The notes: generated by a model from the sequence alone, not told the origin. Positions 11,762 to 23,803 are shown, counted from the stretch's first letter. The stretch is DNA of 64,000 nucleotides from Carposina sasakii (GCA_014607495.2 CP053148.1:9858001-9922000), one strand, 5' to 3'. Numbers and translations are program-made.

Positions 11762-11789
11762 CATGACACGATTAGTTAATCGTGTCATG
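11762..11789. repeat. 13-bp perfect hairpin
   Basis: CATGACACGATTA and TAATCGTGTCATG are separated by 2 nt. It ends a region (about 11567-11790) with a repeated GTTCAAGTTTATCTCG and mirrored GCAGAGCCAC/GTGGCTCTGC, probably a small decayed element. Confidence 0.6.
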
Positions 11790-13270
11790 TAACAAGTTTG
11801 TTAGAATATGTATTGAGTTTTATCACTAACATTAAAGTAATGATAGCAACCAATCCATATATTGTGAAAACTAAGGAGAATGGTTTATTTTGTTTTATTC
11901 GTATTATGGCTCTCTCTATCTTATCCTCTTCCATTGAAGCTGCGCCGCGGCGCTAGGAGCTCCGAACGTCAGAGCCTGCCGACTGTATACGAGCTCTCCC
12001 GACATCGTATCGATTGGGAAAACCTTGAGATTCGCCACCAGTTCGTGACTAATAAAAATAAACGTTCTAACATTAGAATGTCACTTTTAAGATAATTTAT
12101 GCAGATTACTCTGAGTGTCTATGTTCTAAATTAGTTGTGAATATTACCAGTGTCCTCATCAGATGGTCTGCGGTAGGTACTCGACTAATTCTTTGAAGTG
12201 GAATTATGTATTTAGTTTGAGCTTTATTTTTCTTAAGTATAAATAATTAGTTAGGATAAATAACATGGTGAGTTCATTTATTCTGTGAATTTAGATGTAA
12301 ATAAATTATTACATGTTTTTGGCCCATGGTGTCTAGAACTAGATATCATCCCTCTTTAGATGTGAAGGTTAAACTCATTTGCTATCTTAATGGGTATGGA
12401 TTGCCTAATCTAAAAGTTTACTGTTTCGGTGATATGCGCCCTTTAATCATTAAAATAAATGACCTTTTAATATATTCAGCGGAAATACTTAAAATTTACT
12501 GAGATTCGACTAAAGTTCAACTTGATAATTATTATTTTTAAAAAATACATCAGACCCCGTTCAAACCAAAAAATCTATCAACATGGGATACGAAGTGATA
12601 ACGAAGCGCCAAAAATTATCAAAATCGTTCTTCTAAGAGCCCACATTCTTTAAAATAATAATACTAATGTGTACACTTTGTTTAACTAAATTCCTTACTT
12701 AATTAGCTATTCAAAAAAGGTACCTATAAGTTGTTACCATGTTGTTATTATTGTTATGATAAAGCTGACCAATAGGAGTTGAAACAGGGTCACCCTATGG
12801 CGTTACAGCCTTTTTTTAAAACTAATTATAGCTAGTATGTAGTCAAATAAGTGGAATATGAAAATTGAAGAACTGACATTAAGAATAGCATAGGAGCCCC
12901 ACTCCTTGGCAAATTCTTTCCTATGTTGCACCACAGTGTCTTTAACTTGAATTGAGGTCTCGCTGTCTCGCTCGGCCTACCCCTACATCAGTGTCCCCAA
13001 TGTCGCATCCAGTCAGTGATATTCGTCTATCTTTTTGTGTCCAAGCGACAGAAATGACCGGCACTTCTATTGATCATTTCCATTTTTTTTTGCTAGGCGG
13101 TCAGCACGCCTGTGGCGCTTGTGGCTATGTTTTTTGAGAGTTACTATGATGGTCACTAGGAGGATGGATTTACGGTGGTGAATGGCGCGATATGAACGCT
13201 TGTAGACTTTAACGGATACGAGGCATGCCTTTTAAGTTTTGTCGTTTGAAGAAACAAACAACTAGAACCT
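11790..13270. other. No exon identified upstream of MAGUK exons
   Basis: The preceding SH3 exon of the MAGUK gene would be expected upstream of 13431, but no matching splice-flanked frame was recognised in this stretch. A 71-codon open frame at 11880 has no recognisable motif. Confidence 0.3.
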
Positions 13271-13274
13271 TATA

Positions 13275-13403
13275 GTACTTTTTATTGTTTTTCAAAGTAT
13301 TCGCCACGTAGCTTAATACACTTTTCCGTTCGCTCAAACCAGTTATTATAACATTTATTCCACTCTAAAGTGACCATGAGCTTCTTTTTCAGGCTCACTC
13401 TGT
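13275..13403 (-). pseudogene. Mariner transposase C-terminal scrap
   Basis: The minus strand reads EWNKCYNNWFERTEKCIKL and GEYFEKQ then stop, the usual C-terminus of a DD34D mariner transposase. It is frameshifted upstream (HGHFRVE in another frame). It ends just before the acceptor of the MAGUK exon at 13431. Confidence 0.7.
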
Positions 13404-13430
13404 GTATATAAATGTTTATAATTCTTTTAG

Positions 13431-13534
13431 GTGGCAGGCACGTCGTGAAGGGGATCGGGTTATGCGAGCTGGCCTCATTCCTTCAAGAGCATTGCAAGAA
13501 GGGCGTATAATACATGAAAGGCAATCTGTAGACG
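13431..13534 (+). CDS. MAGUK p55/MPP-family gene, SH3 exon
   Basis: Internal exon of 104 nt (phase 1 at both ends) after acceptor TTCTTTTAG and before donor GTATGT. It encodes 34 complete codons: WQARREGDRVMRAGLIPSRA then LQEGRIIHERQSVD. This is the second half of the SH3 domain of a membrane-associated guanylate kinase; the family has a conserved WWQA segment and GLIPS motif. Such proteins are scaffolds at cell junctions and synapses. Upstream domains (L27, PDZ, first SH3 half) are not recognisable in this window, so the gene starts before it or in exons missed by eye. The acceptor lies about 30 bp after a mariner scrap. The subfamily (Metro/Varicose/MPP type) is not resolved. Confidence 0.85.
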
Positions 13535-13860
13535 GTATGTTAATCCTTTCTAATATTATTAATACAATAGGTATATGTCTCCTAAACTACTGAACCGATT
13601 TAAATGAAATAGACATAGGCTACTTTTTATCCCAAAAATATATTTTCTTCACATGTATTTTGTACTATCTTATGGTGGTAGGTACAGTAGAACTACTGGA
13701 GGTATGCCCTCAACTTACTAAATGTAAAATTGTCCCTTCTCCTGATTCATATGAATTAGTTTATAGATTAATTGCCATGCGAATTTAACTCTAATTTATA
13801 TTATTATATACGAGTATTACATATATATGTTATTTAGTACATACAATAATTTATTAAGAC

Positions 13861-16195
13861 TTTGTACCACCCCATGCCTGGCCGTGGGTATCGTACGAGG
13901 CGATTAAGGGTTCCGGGAGGTGGGCAGCAGCGCCTCTCGTGTAGACAACATAGTCCGAAAAACACTCTGCGATCACCAACCCGCCTGCCCAGCGTGGTAT
14001 AAATGGGCAAAAATCCCCAATGACGGCAACTAAAAAAAGGCCCTCAGTTCCCGGCCATACTACCCCGGACTACGGCAGCGGCACGGATCATAGTTTGGCA
14101 GAGGGTGCAAAGAATGCCCGGGCTACGGGTAATGGCTGCCACAACAACCTGACCGTAGCAACGTATAACGGACGCAGTTTACGGCTGGACGAAAGTCTCC
14201 AAATCCTTGAGGTAGAATTAGAAAAAATACGGTGGCATGTTCTTGGATTATCAGAAGTCCGAAGAGAGGGGGAGGACACTATAACCCTTGAATCAGGCCA
14301 CCTATTCTACTTCAGGGATGGGAGCACAAAGTCCCAGGATAGCGTGGGATATCTCGTCAACAAAACCCTTCGTAATAACATGAAGGAGACCTCTAGCGTC
14401 TCGACCCGGGTAGCGTACCTGGTATTGAAACTGACCAATAGATATTGTCTCAAGGTCATACAGGTATATGCGCCAACGTCGAGAAGCTCAGATGAAGAGG
14501 TGGAGGCCTTATATGACGATGTGTCGAAGGCAATACACCGCACCACTAAGACCCACTTCACTGTTGTCATGGGGGACTTCAACGCCAAAGTGGGACAGGA
14601 GTGCGGCGAATCGTGCTCGGGACCACATGGCTACTAGAGCAGGAACCAGAGAGGCCAAATGTTGGTCAACTTCATCAGCATGCAGGGGCTGTTCTGTTTA
14701 AACTCCTTCTATCAGAAAAAGCCCCAAAGGAAGTGGACCTGGAGCCCCGGAGGTAGGGCGAAGAATGAGATCGACTTTATCATGACGGATAAAAGGCATA
14801 TATTTAGGGATGTTTCAGTGATCAACAGGTTTAACACCGGAAGCGATCACCGACTTGTAAGAGGCACCCTGAATATCGATATCAAGCTTGAAAGGAGCCG
14901 CATGGTAAGGCAAGTTCTCCGCCCCAATTTGCCCCAAGCAAATATGGTGCGTTCCAACTGGAATTGAAAAATTGATTTGCTGCCCTGGAAACCACGGCAA
15001 GTGTTGACGACGACTTACAAGTAATAATCGGGGTTGTAAGCGAAGTGGAAGGCACTTTCGGAAAAGGCGACTAGATAAGAAGTCCAAACTCGTTAAGGAG
15101 GCGATTGAGAAAAATCGAGGATCGAAAGTATTTACCAAGACGCTGGGAAGGAGTCACCTGACAAAGCTTCGAACCTCGAATGGCCAAACCGTCACATCGG
15201 TTCCAGAGATTCTCGCCGAAATTAAGGACTACTGTGGAAATCTGTACGCATGCACCGAAGCCTCCACCCGACGCAAGCGACCCCAGAGCCCCGCTCTCCC
15301 GCCACTTTACGGACGATCTCCCAGACGTAGAAGGCTCCCGGGGAAGACGGAGTGAGCTCCTTAAGGCTGGGGGAAAACCAGTCCTTGAGGAGCTGAAAAG
15401 GTTATTTAACTCCGTTTTGGCCAATGGAACTACTTCGAAGGCGTGGAGCAGAGATGTGGTGGCATTATTTTTCAAGAAGGGAGACAAAACGCTCCTTAAA
15501 AACTTGTATAGGCCGATCACACTTCTGAGCCACGTCTATGGCTTGGCGTATGGGACTCGGGATGAACCTGGACAAGACCAAGGTAATGTTCAATCGACAC
15601 ATCCATGAGCCGATATCCGTCGAAGGTGTAGCCCTAGAAGTTGTTCAGAAGTATATCTACCTTGGGCAAATTTTGCAGTTGGGTAAAGAGAACTTCGAGG
15701 GAGAAATCACCAGAAGAGTGCAGCTTGGGTGGGCAGCGTTTAGGAAGTTGCGTCATATCTTTGTGTCATCCTTGCCACAATGCGTCAAGGCCAAGGTGTT
15801 CGATCAGTGCGTTCTACCAGCCATGACTTACGGAGCCGAGACGTGGAAACTGACGGTGGGGCTGGCTCACCGATTGCATGTCACTCGGAGAGCTTTGGAA
15901 AGGTCAATGCTGGGAATCTCGCTAATGGACAAAGTCTGAAACGAGATTATCCGGCAGAAGAGCAAAGTGACAGACATAGTCTCGAAATGTAGCAGACTGA
16001 AGTGGCAGTGGGCAGGCCACATCTGTCGTAGAACCGATGGACGGTGGAGTAAACGGGTTCTCGAATGGAGACCGCGCCTCGGCAAGCGTAGCCGTTGGGC
16101 GCTCTTCGGCCAGATGGACCAATGACTCTTAAAGAGGACGGCTGGTAGTGACCGGAGGCCTATGTCCAGCAGTGGACTGCAATAGGCTGACGACG
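13861..16195 (+). mobile_element. RTE-type LINE copy in MAGUK intron, RT core deleted
   Basis: A nearly full-ended RTE element lies within the first MAGUK intron seen here. The endonuclease domain (14020-14967) shows TVATYNGRSL, LGLSEVRR, VYAPTS, VVMGDFNAKVG and the terminal TGSDHRLV, with an in-frame TAG at 14635-14637. The RT start (15180-15540, FKKGDKTLLKNLYRPITLLS) jumps directly to the post-palm segment LGMNLDKTKVMFN at about 15550. The catalytic FADD region is therefore deleted. The C-terminal region follows (15538-16120: PAMTYGAETWKL, LGKRSRWALF). The 3' end reads CAGCAGTGGACTGCAATAGG then GACGAC. It cannot be autonomous. Same sense as the host gene. Confidence 0.9.
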
Positions 16196-16234
16196 ATACT
16201 TTCCTTAATTATTTTCTATAGTTAAACTACTTAA

Positions 16235-16372
16235 CGGAGTTATTATTGCAAAACCTCATCTACTAAATTTAAACACTGCTTAAAATGACGTTTAACAGCA
16301 AAATATATGGAACATCTGTCAAAAATAGACATTGCTTAAACAATGTTTATTTGTGTAATGACACGGTTAAGT
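16235..16372. mobile_element. MITE related to 11273-11404
   Basis: GTTATTATTGCAAAACC at the left and TTGTGTAATGACACGGTTAA at the right resemble the ends of 11273-11404. The internal AACAGCAAAATATATGGAA is shared with 36139-36198. Diverged. Confidence 0.6.
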
Positions 16373-17140
16373 TCTACCTGCCTGCTGTCTCACATTATTG
16401 TTGTTTTGTTTTAAAAGTGCGGATTTATATGTTTTGGTTTATTTATTGCCATGCGCTGTTCATATAAATTTTACGTTACGTCCTATAACTTGTAATAGTT
16501 ATTCGTTTGACGTTTCATACTTGTAATAGTTGTTTTATATGAAATTAGTGAGTGATTTACATATAATATATGGTTTAATAATTTGCTATGCGATTGCATT
16601 ATTGATACAAGTTGTAAATATTTTATTTTAAATACATGCTACCTACTCTCTGTGATAAATGCGAGTTTGTGCTGTTTGCTTATTTTTTGTAAGTACCTAC
16701 TTACTACATTTAAATACATAATATATGTAAAAGCTGTTTGATGGTAATGTGTCAACGATGGTACGAGTATCGTTGATGAGTATATCTAGCTAGGTATATC
16801 TCTGATTGTGACCGTCATTGTGCGTCTTTTATGATGCTATGCGATACAATGATATTGGTGTTGATTCCTGCAGGGACACATTGAAATCTAAAGTTAAATA
16901 AAAACAGTTAATATGCGTAAAAATAAAAATTTAAACGTATAAATTAACTTGCTTTTCTATAAATTTCAGTCACAACTATCAAATAAGTGTGTACTGTAGC
17001 ATTATCGTATTTGTCAGGCAAATATCGACCGTATTTCAAGCTTTAACTTTAAGTTATACATACTTAACTGCGGAAGCGAGACCCATATTTGCTATAAATT
17101 TTTAATTATTAGTCAGATATAAAATGTTATGACTTTACAG
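16373..17140. other. MAGUK intron, no other feature
   Basis: AT-rich intron sequence leading to acceptor GACTTTACAG at 17131-17140. Confidence 0.5.
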
Positions 17141-17458
17141 GTAAACCTGCTCTATGCAGTCCCACAGTCACCAATTTAGATTGCGCTCCGAAGACGCCTT
17201 GTTCACCGACGCCTAACGCGGTTGCTTTACTGCCTTGCAAGTCTATATCCAAAGTCAAGAAAGTCATATACGACTTGACGGAGAATGACGACTTTGACAG
17301 AGAACTGATACCGACTTATGAGGAAGTAGCCCGGCTGTATCCTCGGCCCGGCATGGTGCGTCCCCTGGTGCTCGTTGGGGCTCCCGGCGTGGGCAGGAAT
17401 GAGCTGCGGCGCCGCCTGATCTCTACTGATCCGGAGAAGTTCGTCACTCCCGTGCCAT
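17141..17458 (+). CDS. MAGUK gene, hook and guanylate-kinase start exon
   Basis: Exon of 318 nt, phase-compatible with the previous exon (split Gly codon) and ending phase 1 at donor GTAAGT. Order: a Pro/Thr-rich hook linker (about residues 1-45), VKKVIYDLTENDDFDRE, PTYEEVARLYPRPG, then the first strand and P-loop of the guanylate-kinase domain, VRPLVLVGAPGVGRNELRRR. The nucleotide-binding Lys expected in active kinases (GxxGxGK) is replaced (GVGRNE), as is usual in MAGUK pseudokinases. It therefore most likely binds phosphopeptides or partners rather than making GDP. Codon use is more GC-rich than flanking introns, as expected for real coding sequence. Confidence 0.92.
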
Positions 17459-17761
17459 GTAAGTCCTCCATTAAGTTTTAATGTTAAAAGCGGTTTTTTT
17501 GTAACATAATAATAAAAATAAAAATCGGATCACTTATAGTTTTGATAAACCGACCCTATGATTTTTTATTAACATTTTATTTATCTTACATTACTCAATA
17601 GAGAGGTCCTTAATAATTAATAGATACCGCATGTAAAAATAATAAATGTTTTATATCTAACGTAATTTATATAAGAATTGGTAATATTGTAAATGATTTT
17701 ATTTTTATTTATTAAGGAATTAAAAGGCTTATTATTATATTATTATTATCTCACATTTTAG

Positions 17762-17932
17762 TCACATCCCGAGCGCCAAAACAATGCGAACAGAACGGAA
17801 AGGATTACATGTTTGTAACCCGCGAAAAAATGGAACATGATATAGCTGCCGGGAAGTTCATAGAGCACGGGGAATATAAAGGCAACTTGTACGGGACAAC
17901 CGCTGAAAGCGTGGAGGCTGTGGTCAAGTCAG
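17762..17932 (+). CDS. MAGUK gene, guanylate-kinase middle exon
   Basis: Exon of 171 nt following acceptor CACATTTTAG. It completes VPF across the junction and reads [20 protein letters not shown], then [19 protein letters not shown]. This is the GMP-binding lobe of the MAGUK guanylate-kinase domain (family pattern VPxTSR...G.DY.FV...[14 protein letters not shown]). The donor is GTTGGT, weaker than the GTAAGT of the preceding exon. Phase 1 matches the next exon at 22431. Confidence 0.92.
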
Positions 17933-18330
17933 GTTGGTATGCATATATTTAAGAATTTTCTTAGCCTATATTGTTATTGTTCCTAGCCTGTATTGTTATT
18001 GTGTTTAACATGTATTTTTATTATTTGATTGTATGGATGTATGTATGTATTTAAATATTTATGTATGTAAGTATATTTTATTTTTGTTTATTATAAAGTT
18101 ACGTAGCTTTAATTGTGTCTGTACACATTATATACCTTTATTTATTGGTCTCACTTTGCTCTATGGTATAAGCACGCCTTTGTATGCATTTCTTTTGTAA
18201 ATTTATCTGTATAAGTATATTGTAATGTTTTGTGTACAATAAAGAATAAAATAAGCTCACCAATAACATAATGGCATCTTGACTTGTCATTAAAATGAGA
18301 ACAATCGTACGACGTGATTGGGTTATTTCA
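17933..18330. other. Intron start with LINE-like 3' tail
   Basis: Contains an AT-rich segment ending TGTACAATAAAGAATAAAAT near 18234-18253, which resembles the 3' tail of lepidopteran LINEs and holds an AATAAA signal. No coding frame is attached. Confidence 0.4.
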
Positions 18331-18490
18331 CTTTACTTTAACGCGATCGGGTTTGAAGTGAAAACTTGCAAAAATTTTCAGTGGTTTCATTGTGATTGAA
18401 CACTTGTTTGATTGCCATGTGTGGCACGAGACTTTGAATATGTTTTGCACTTTCCCATGCGGTGTCGGTTTTTTAGTGCACATCGTGCAC
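18330..18490. repeat. Repeat related to 37011-37562
   Basis: TGATTGAACACTTGTTTGAT, ATGTGTGGCACGAGACTTTG and GCGGTGTCGGTTTT are shared with the left part of the element at 37011-37562. Ends are not preserved. Confidence 0.6.
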
Positions 18491-19120
18491 ATTCGCCGAG
18501 AAAATTTCGCGAAAATACCCTAGAACAAAGGTACATCCATATTTACGTCATTTTTCCAAAAGAAATATGGAGATACTTTTGAGCATCTACACTTACGTTC
18601 TACGACAATTATAATGAGGAGGCGGTATCGCAGATACGTACTTCTTCCATGTAATTTTGCCGACACTTGTTTTTGCAACTATCAATACAACAAAAAGTGT
18701 GGAAAGTCTTATGAGTTTACAAAAGTTACCACGTTGAAATTACAGTGGGATCGGTGCGTATATTCCTGTGGTGATGTGAGGTTTCACGAGTCGGTTAAGG
18801 AACTCAGCTATGAGCTAGCAACTTGCTACTGATTATTTACGTCTGGCCCGCTATGCTAAACATAGCTGTAGGTATAGGTATGTTCTCCATCATGATCCTG
18901 CCTTCAATTCAGGCAACCCCATTTTGAGAATACAGCAGCGTGTACATGTATATATAAATAAAGAAAATGCAAGGGAATTGAAAGAAGAAGAGAAAGAAGA
19001 ATTGAAAGAGACATCAATAGACAGGAATTTGGTTAAAAAAAAGGCGTGTGAATTCTGACAGAACCCTGTGCTCTAGAGATTCTGTAGAACATACAAGTTT
19101 TATGGGATGTTTGGTTAATG
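18491..19120. other. Intron sequence, nothing supported
   Basis: A 72-codon open frame at 18614 has no recognisable motif or splice support. Confidence 0.3.
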
Positions 19121-19169
19121 ATATAGAGTACGTACCCTTCGTTAAGGGTGGCAACAAAAAAACATCCTG
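19121..19169 (-). repeat. Solo end of maT-related MITE family B
   Basis: ATATAGAGTACGTACCCTTC and AACAAAAAAACATCCTG, followed by TA, match one terminus of 9173-9632 and 43555-43926. Confidence 0.75.
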
Positions 19170-19299
19170 TATAGATATGCGCGCTTCACGTGTTGCGTAC
19201 GCATGACTCATCGCGCCTTCGTTCGACACGTGCTCGCATAGTGTGTGACGGCCGGCGCCGGACTACCAATGCCAACAGCTACCACCAGCTATGAATATG

Positions 19300-19610
19300 A
19301 AATCGCGTCAAATAGAATATAACGTATTCGTTCGGTCGTATTCGTGACTTGTCATTGGCGGGATATTGGTATTGTGATATAGAACCAGGGATTTGGTATT
19401 TCCTCTTACATTTCTATGTATAGAAAGTAACCAGCTATGAAAAGAATATAGCGTATTCGTTCGGTTGTATTCATTCGTGACTTTTTACTTATTTGCGGGA
19501 TATTGGTATTGGTGATATAGAACGCAACAGCTCAGAATAGAGGTTCGTTCGTATTCGTAACTATTGTTGTGATATTGGTATTGTGATATAGAACGTAACA
19601 GTTTGTTTCA
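19300..19610. repeat. Three imperfect tandem repeats
   Basis: Units contain CGTATTCGTTCGG, then GGGATATTGGTATTG and TGATATAGAAC, about 120-140 bp each. Unit 3 is shortest. Non-coding. Confidence 0.65.
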
Positions 19611-20820
19611 TACCGACTAATTCCGACTTGTTAACTGCCCACCCGTAACTGCCCATTTAGCTATTCTACTGCCCAAGTATTTTACGATTATTGCCGAAGT
19701 TGTTATTAAACATGCATTTTAAAATTTTCAACTTATCAAAACTCCTATAGAACTGCCCCGTTAAATCGTTGCCAATTGGCAGAACTATAGAGTTATTATT
19801 AAATTACTAAACATAATAATTACGCTTATATTACTTCGAAAGAATATGTAAAGGTGGGGATCGAACCTAGGATCTTTTGCTCAGCAGTAGTGCTTGCGAA
19901 CAGTTTCAAATTCAAAATCATTTATTCGACATGAAAGCATTAACAACTTGTTTGTTGATGGTCTTTTTATATGTTACTTTCTATGTTCGCACCCCAAAAT
20001 GAAACCACTACCAAACAAAAAAAGGAGGTGAATTTAAACAACCTAAAAAATTAAATCGCAAAGCTTTTGCTTTGGCAACGGTCACTAACCCAATGTGCGA
20101 TTTGGTACAGTCTGTCTGGCATAAGTTGGCGATTCGGGGCTTAATAGCCATCAACGTGGAGCTAATAAGAATTAAGGTCGCCTAAAGACGAAATCCAGGA
20201 GAACTGTTAGACAGTTCTCCTTTATGGTAAACAAACATTAGGTCGTGACACACCGCATGATTCTACTGTTACTGTTACACTATTTCAGTGAAGTGTCATT
20301 GCTTGGAAGAAGAAATAGCAAGAAAGCTTCCAGCGACACAGTCAAAACTAAGTAACAAATATAAAAGGAATCTTACATTGGATTAGATATCAGATAATCA
20401 TAGTAACTCTAAACTCACTTAGTGTGTATAAATTCAATTGGCATAACACAATTCGGAGAAAAATTTAATTCATATAAATTACATACCCACTTACACAATG
20501 TAAGTACAGGTCCATGTCAAATTCAAACTACTCGTATATATAGGTAAAAAAAAAATGTGTACACAGAGTACACATTTTAATAACTATCTACTAAACTAAA
20601 CTATAAAATATTTAAAAATATATATTTGTGTACAATAGTACAAGTCGACGGTAAAATGTGAACAGAAGGCAAACGTGGCATTCAGAACTTAAATATATAA
20701 TACCCATATCTGGTAATAACATTAGATTGAAGAAGTAACGCATAATACACAATAGCGCTTCTGGTCACATTCACCAACACATATTAACCATACCTAATAA
20801 GCTAAATATAAATATAAAAG
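19611..20820. other. Intron DNA with SINE-like head remnant
   Basis: Near 19858-19915 the minus strand reads CCTAGGTTCGATCCCCACC, a tRNA B-box-like SINE remnant followed by a TTCAAATTCAAAATCATTTA tail. Otherwise no feature. Confidence 0.4.
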
Positions 20821-21150
20821 TCAGTGGTAAGAGCGCTGGCACGGAATGCAGAGGTCGTGGGTTCGATTCCCACCCGAGCATTTTTTCCATTTCTTTATTA
20901 ATAATTTTATAATATATAATATCTTGAGTAAGATTTTTAATATAATCCGTTAGGATATGGTTGATCGTTTCACAATTAAAACATTGTGCTGAGGGATTCA
21001 GCTTTGTTTGCCGAGATTTGGCTTATTTATAGCTATCGGGATGACGTTGGAGATGGCAAAATTCGTCATCCGAGTGACCCGGTGGCTCAGTGGTAAGAGC
21101 GCTGGCACGGAATGCAGAGGTCGTGGGTTCGATTCTGAGGAATCCATTTC
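20821..21150 (+). repeat. Tandem tRNA-headed SINE units (plus strand)
   Basis: The tRNA-like head GTAAGAGCGCTGGCACGGAA followed by the B-box GTTCGATTC occurs at 20821 and again 266 bp later at 21087. The non-tRNA body between contains GCCGAGATTTGGCT and CATCCGAGTGACCCGG. The anticodon arm does not pair properly, so these are SINE heads and not tRNA genes. The same units occur on the minus strand at 24739-25405. Confidence 0.75.
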
Positions 21151-21182
21151 TTTATGGCATAACTTGGGGCTGCTAGAACAAT

Positions 21183-22012
21183 TCACTTCCATGGCTCGCT
21201 ATCATTTAAATATTCTAATACTGTATAATATTCATTCATGCAAAGTTTTTTCTTCACAGTGTTTTTAAATGTACAGTTAGGTAGCCCTTTGAGTGTATCT
21301 GGAAGCTTGTTGTAGAAAAGTATACATTGACCCATGAATGATTTACTGACTTTGCGTAGACGGGACACATGAGCAACAAGTCTGTTCTTACCTCTTGTAT
21401 TTATTTTGTGCACATCAGACATTTTATTAAATTTGTCCAAATTCTTTTAAACATAAAATAAATTTTCATAAATATAATTCGAAGCTAAATTCATTATATT
21501 CAATTCTTTAAATTTCTCACGTAATGTTACCCTGGACACTAAGATAAGAATTGCACGGACAGCTCTTTTTTGCAAGATAAATATTGACTCCCAATCAGTT
21601 GCGCTTCCCTATAATAAAAATACCGTATGTCATTATACTATGGAAATAGTTAAAATAAACAATTCTAGCAGTCTCGACATCTGTCAGTAGACGAATTCTC
21701 TTAACTGCATAGGCTGCAGAACTAAGTTTTTTACTTAGTTTTTCAATGCGAGGACCCCATTGTAATTTAGCATCCAAAGCCCAAGAAAACAGTCGAATCC
21801 ACTTGATCCAGTCTCTCGTCGCCTATGTGAACATCAGTTCTAACTTGTTTCACGTCGGGAGTAGAAAATTTTATTAATTTCGTTTTCCTACTATTAACAT
21901 TTTTACTAAATTTAGGGGGGAGAAAGACAATTAGAGGGACTTTTTTAGGGCCAATTTTTTTAGTTTTTTTTTTAAAGTGGTTCAACGACTCAACGTGTAT
22001 TGTCCGTTTCAT
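21183..22012 (-). pseudogene. Jockey/CR1-like LINE, C-terminal RT fragments
   Basis: Minus-strand pieces in order. 21767-22012: KLIKFSTPDVKQVRTDVH and DSTVFLGF. 21595-21777: DAKLQWGPRIEKLSKKLSSA and FNYFHSIMTYGI. 21183-21440: TRGKNRLVAHVSRLRKVSKS and GLPNCTFKNTVKKKL. These are the thumb and C-terminal connection of a non-LTR reverse transcriptase. Frameshifts separate the blocks and the catalytic palm is missing. Confidence 0.8.
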
Positions 22013-22430
22013 AGAGTAGTTCCGATGGTGATGACGTTAATTACTATGTGTATGACCACATTTCTGTGTCACTGCATACTATGAAATGGACGCAATCCTA
22101 TTATAAATTTGTAGTCTCGCCTAAGTACTCGTAAGTCAGTCAGTAAATTCATCAGATTTAAATAAAACTAAGTTCAAAGGATGTTGGGCAAAAATGTATG
22201 AGATGTATCCCCACCAACCAATAACGACCGAAAGTATATAGTTGAGAATCTCTTTTTGTGTCTATTATTAATTGTTATTTGGAGCGATTCTTCTGTTGTG
22301 TGAAAAAAGATTTCTATAGACAAGATTTTCTGCTCGCGAAGCGAATTCGCTAAGCAACTGCTTTGATTGCATCTGGCGTCAAGGAAACGCTGAAAGTTTG
22401 CACAATATAATAATATTTTCTTTTCTCTAG
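22013..22430. other. Intron sequence up to MAGUK acceptor
   Basis: No additional element recognised. Ends in the pyrimidine tract and acceptor TTTTCTCTAG. Confidence 0.4.
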
Positions 22431-22603
22431 GACGTGTCTGTGTGCTAAGTCCCCATTGGCAAGCTTTGAAGATGGTCCGCACACCTCAACTGCGGCCGTA
22501 TATAGTGTTCATACGGCCACCTCCACTGGAACGACTCGGCCAAACCCGCGCGGCTGCTAACGCGCGCTCAACATTCGACAAGGAGAGTTCACGAGCATTC
22601 ACG
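22431..22603 (+). CDS. MAGUK gene, guanylate-kinase C-lobe exon
   Basis: Exon of 173 nt; the first Gly codon is split with the exon at 17762-17932, and it ends phase 0 at donor GTAACT. Reads GRVCVLSPHWQALKMVRTPQ then LRPYIVFIRPPPLERLGQTR, the strand and RPYIVFI...PP.LERL motif typical of MAGUK guanylate-kinase domains. It continues into a Ser/Ala-rich stretch ending in AFT, the start of the FTEEEL helix completed by the last exon. The sequence is GC-rich against an AT-rich background. Confidence 0.92.
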
Positions 22604-23584
22604 GTAACTAACACACTTCATAATAATACACCTACCTGTCGCACAGTGGGCAGTACAATTTGGATAAACACACTATAATAAGTCGATTTTTTTCCTTATC
22701 TAATCTCATCTAATTTTGAATGCACCCACTATAACGTCACTATAACCCGTCTTCAGCTTTACACTGGGCAGCTTTATATTATGCCTTTGAAGCTGTGATT
22801 CTGGCATATCACAGCTCATACCAAACCTTATTGATTTTGTATGTAGATCTAAAATAAAAATAAATTATGCACATTTGCTGCAAGTGGATTGAAGCCGTGC
22901 CGATGCGGTGCGGTATAGTTAGCCACAAGACCTTTATTTAAAAAGAAATATTTACTTCACACAGCTTTACAATAAATATGTATGTTACATATAATACTTC
23001 ATCTGATTTAGTCTAGTAGATACGGATCAAATTAGCTGTGACCGACGGATGGACATTTTTTTCCTTCTTTTTGTACAGTCTTTAAAATTATACCTGATTT
23101 CATTACAGCTATTTGTTTAAATAACAATTCCATTCTAATTCGTCCAGTGGTGTAGAACTTTGTGAATTTTTCGTTTGTTGTTTCGAAACAAATCAATAAG
23201 TGAGTTATATTACTCCGTCGGAGAATGTTGTGAAATGTCGTCGCGAAATGTCCAAGTATCTTAGGGTCGGAGTGACAAAATTAATTAAATGAAAAATGTT
23301 ACTTTATTCAATAATTTATGTATTTCTCTAAATGCAATATGTTGAGAACTCTGACAAAAATATTGTGCATAAATGGATAGGTCATAATACCTAGTCCTAC
23401 CATAAATTCTGTCCCTCCTGAAATTGTACCTATCTCGCTAAAAATTTTGTATGTTATATATTATTCTTTATATCCTACTTTATTATAAAATATCAAAACT
23501 ATTCAATGTGGCCCCCTTTTGCCTTCACACACATCTTTAATCGATCCGGCCACTCAAGGCCGCTGCTGCCACCAAATCACACTT
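22604..23584. other. MAGUK intron, no distinct feature
   Basis: AT-rich. A single GCACATTTGCTGCAAG element end near 22868 is shared with 2731-2810. Confidence 0.4.
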
Positions 23585-23803
23585 TTATGACTCGATATTT
23601 CGATGAGGCTTCGAACAGGCTTTCTCCTCTAAAATAGTCCACAATCGGTAGTCCAATGGTTTGAGATCTGGACTTCCTGAGGACCAATCTTCACATGCAA
23701 TAAAATCCGTTAAATTGTCCTTTAGCCACCGTTCTATCGTTCGCGCTTTGTGGGCCGGCGCCAATGCGCAATATGCAATGTTCATTGGAAAACATTGTTT
23801 GGG
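23585..23803 (-). pseudogene. maT mariner transposase, C-terminal piece
   Basis: Minus strand reads LAPAHKARTIERWLKDN, DWSSGSPDLKPLDYRLW and KACSKPHRN. It holds the third catalytic Asp (PLDY) of a DD37D-type maT transposase. The preceding QQDSAP-type residues are altered. It is the downstream part of the gene at 26134-26873, separated by the Harbinger insertion at 23807-26130. Confidence 0.8.

Noticed and set aside
11880..12095. 71-codon frame beginning with a hydrophobic segment
   Set aside because: Resembles a signal peptide at first sight, but has no recognisable domain, no splice context and no supporting neighbour.
20821..21150. tRNA genes at the GGTTCGATTC boxes
   Set aside because: A- and B-box-like sequences are present but the anticodon stem does not pair and each head is fused to a repeated body. 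They are SINE units, as are those at 24739-25405 and 60425.
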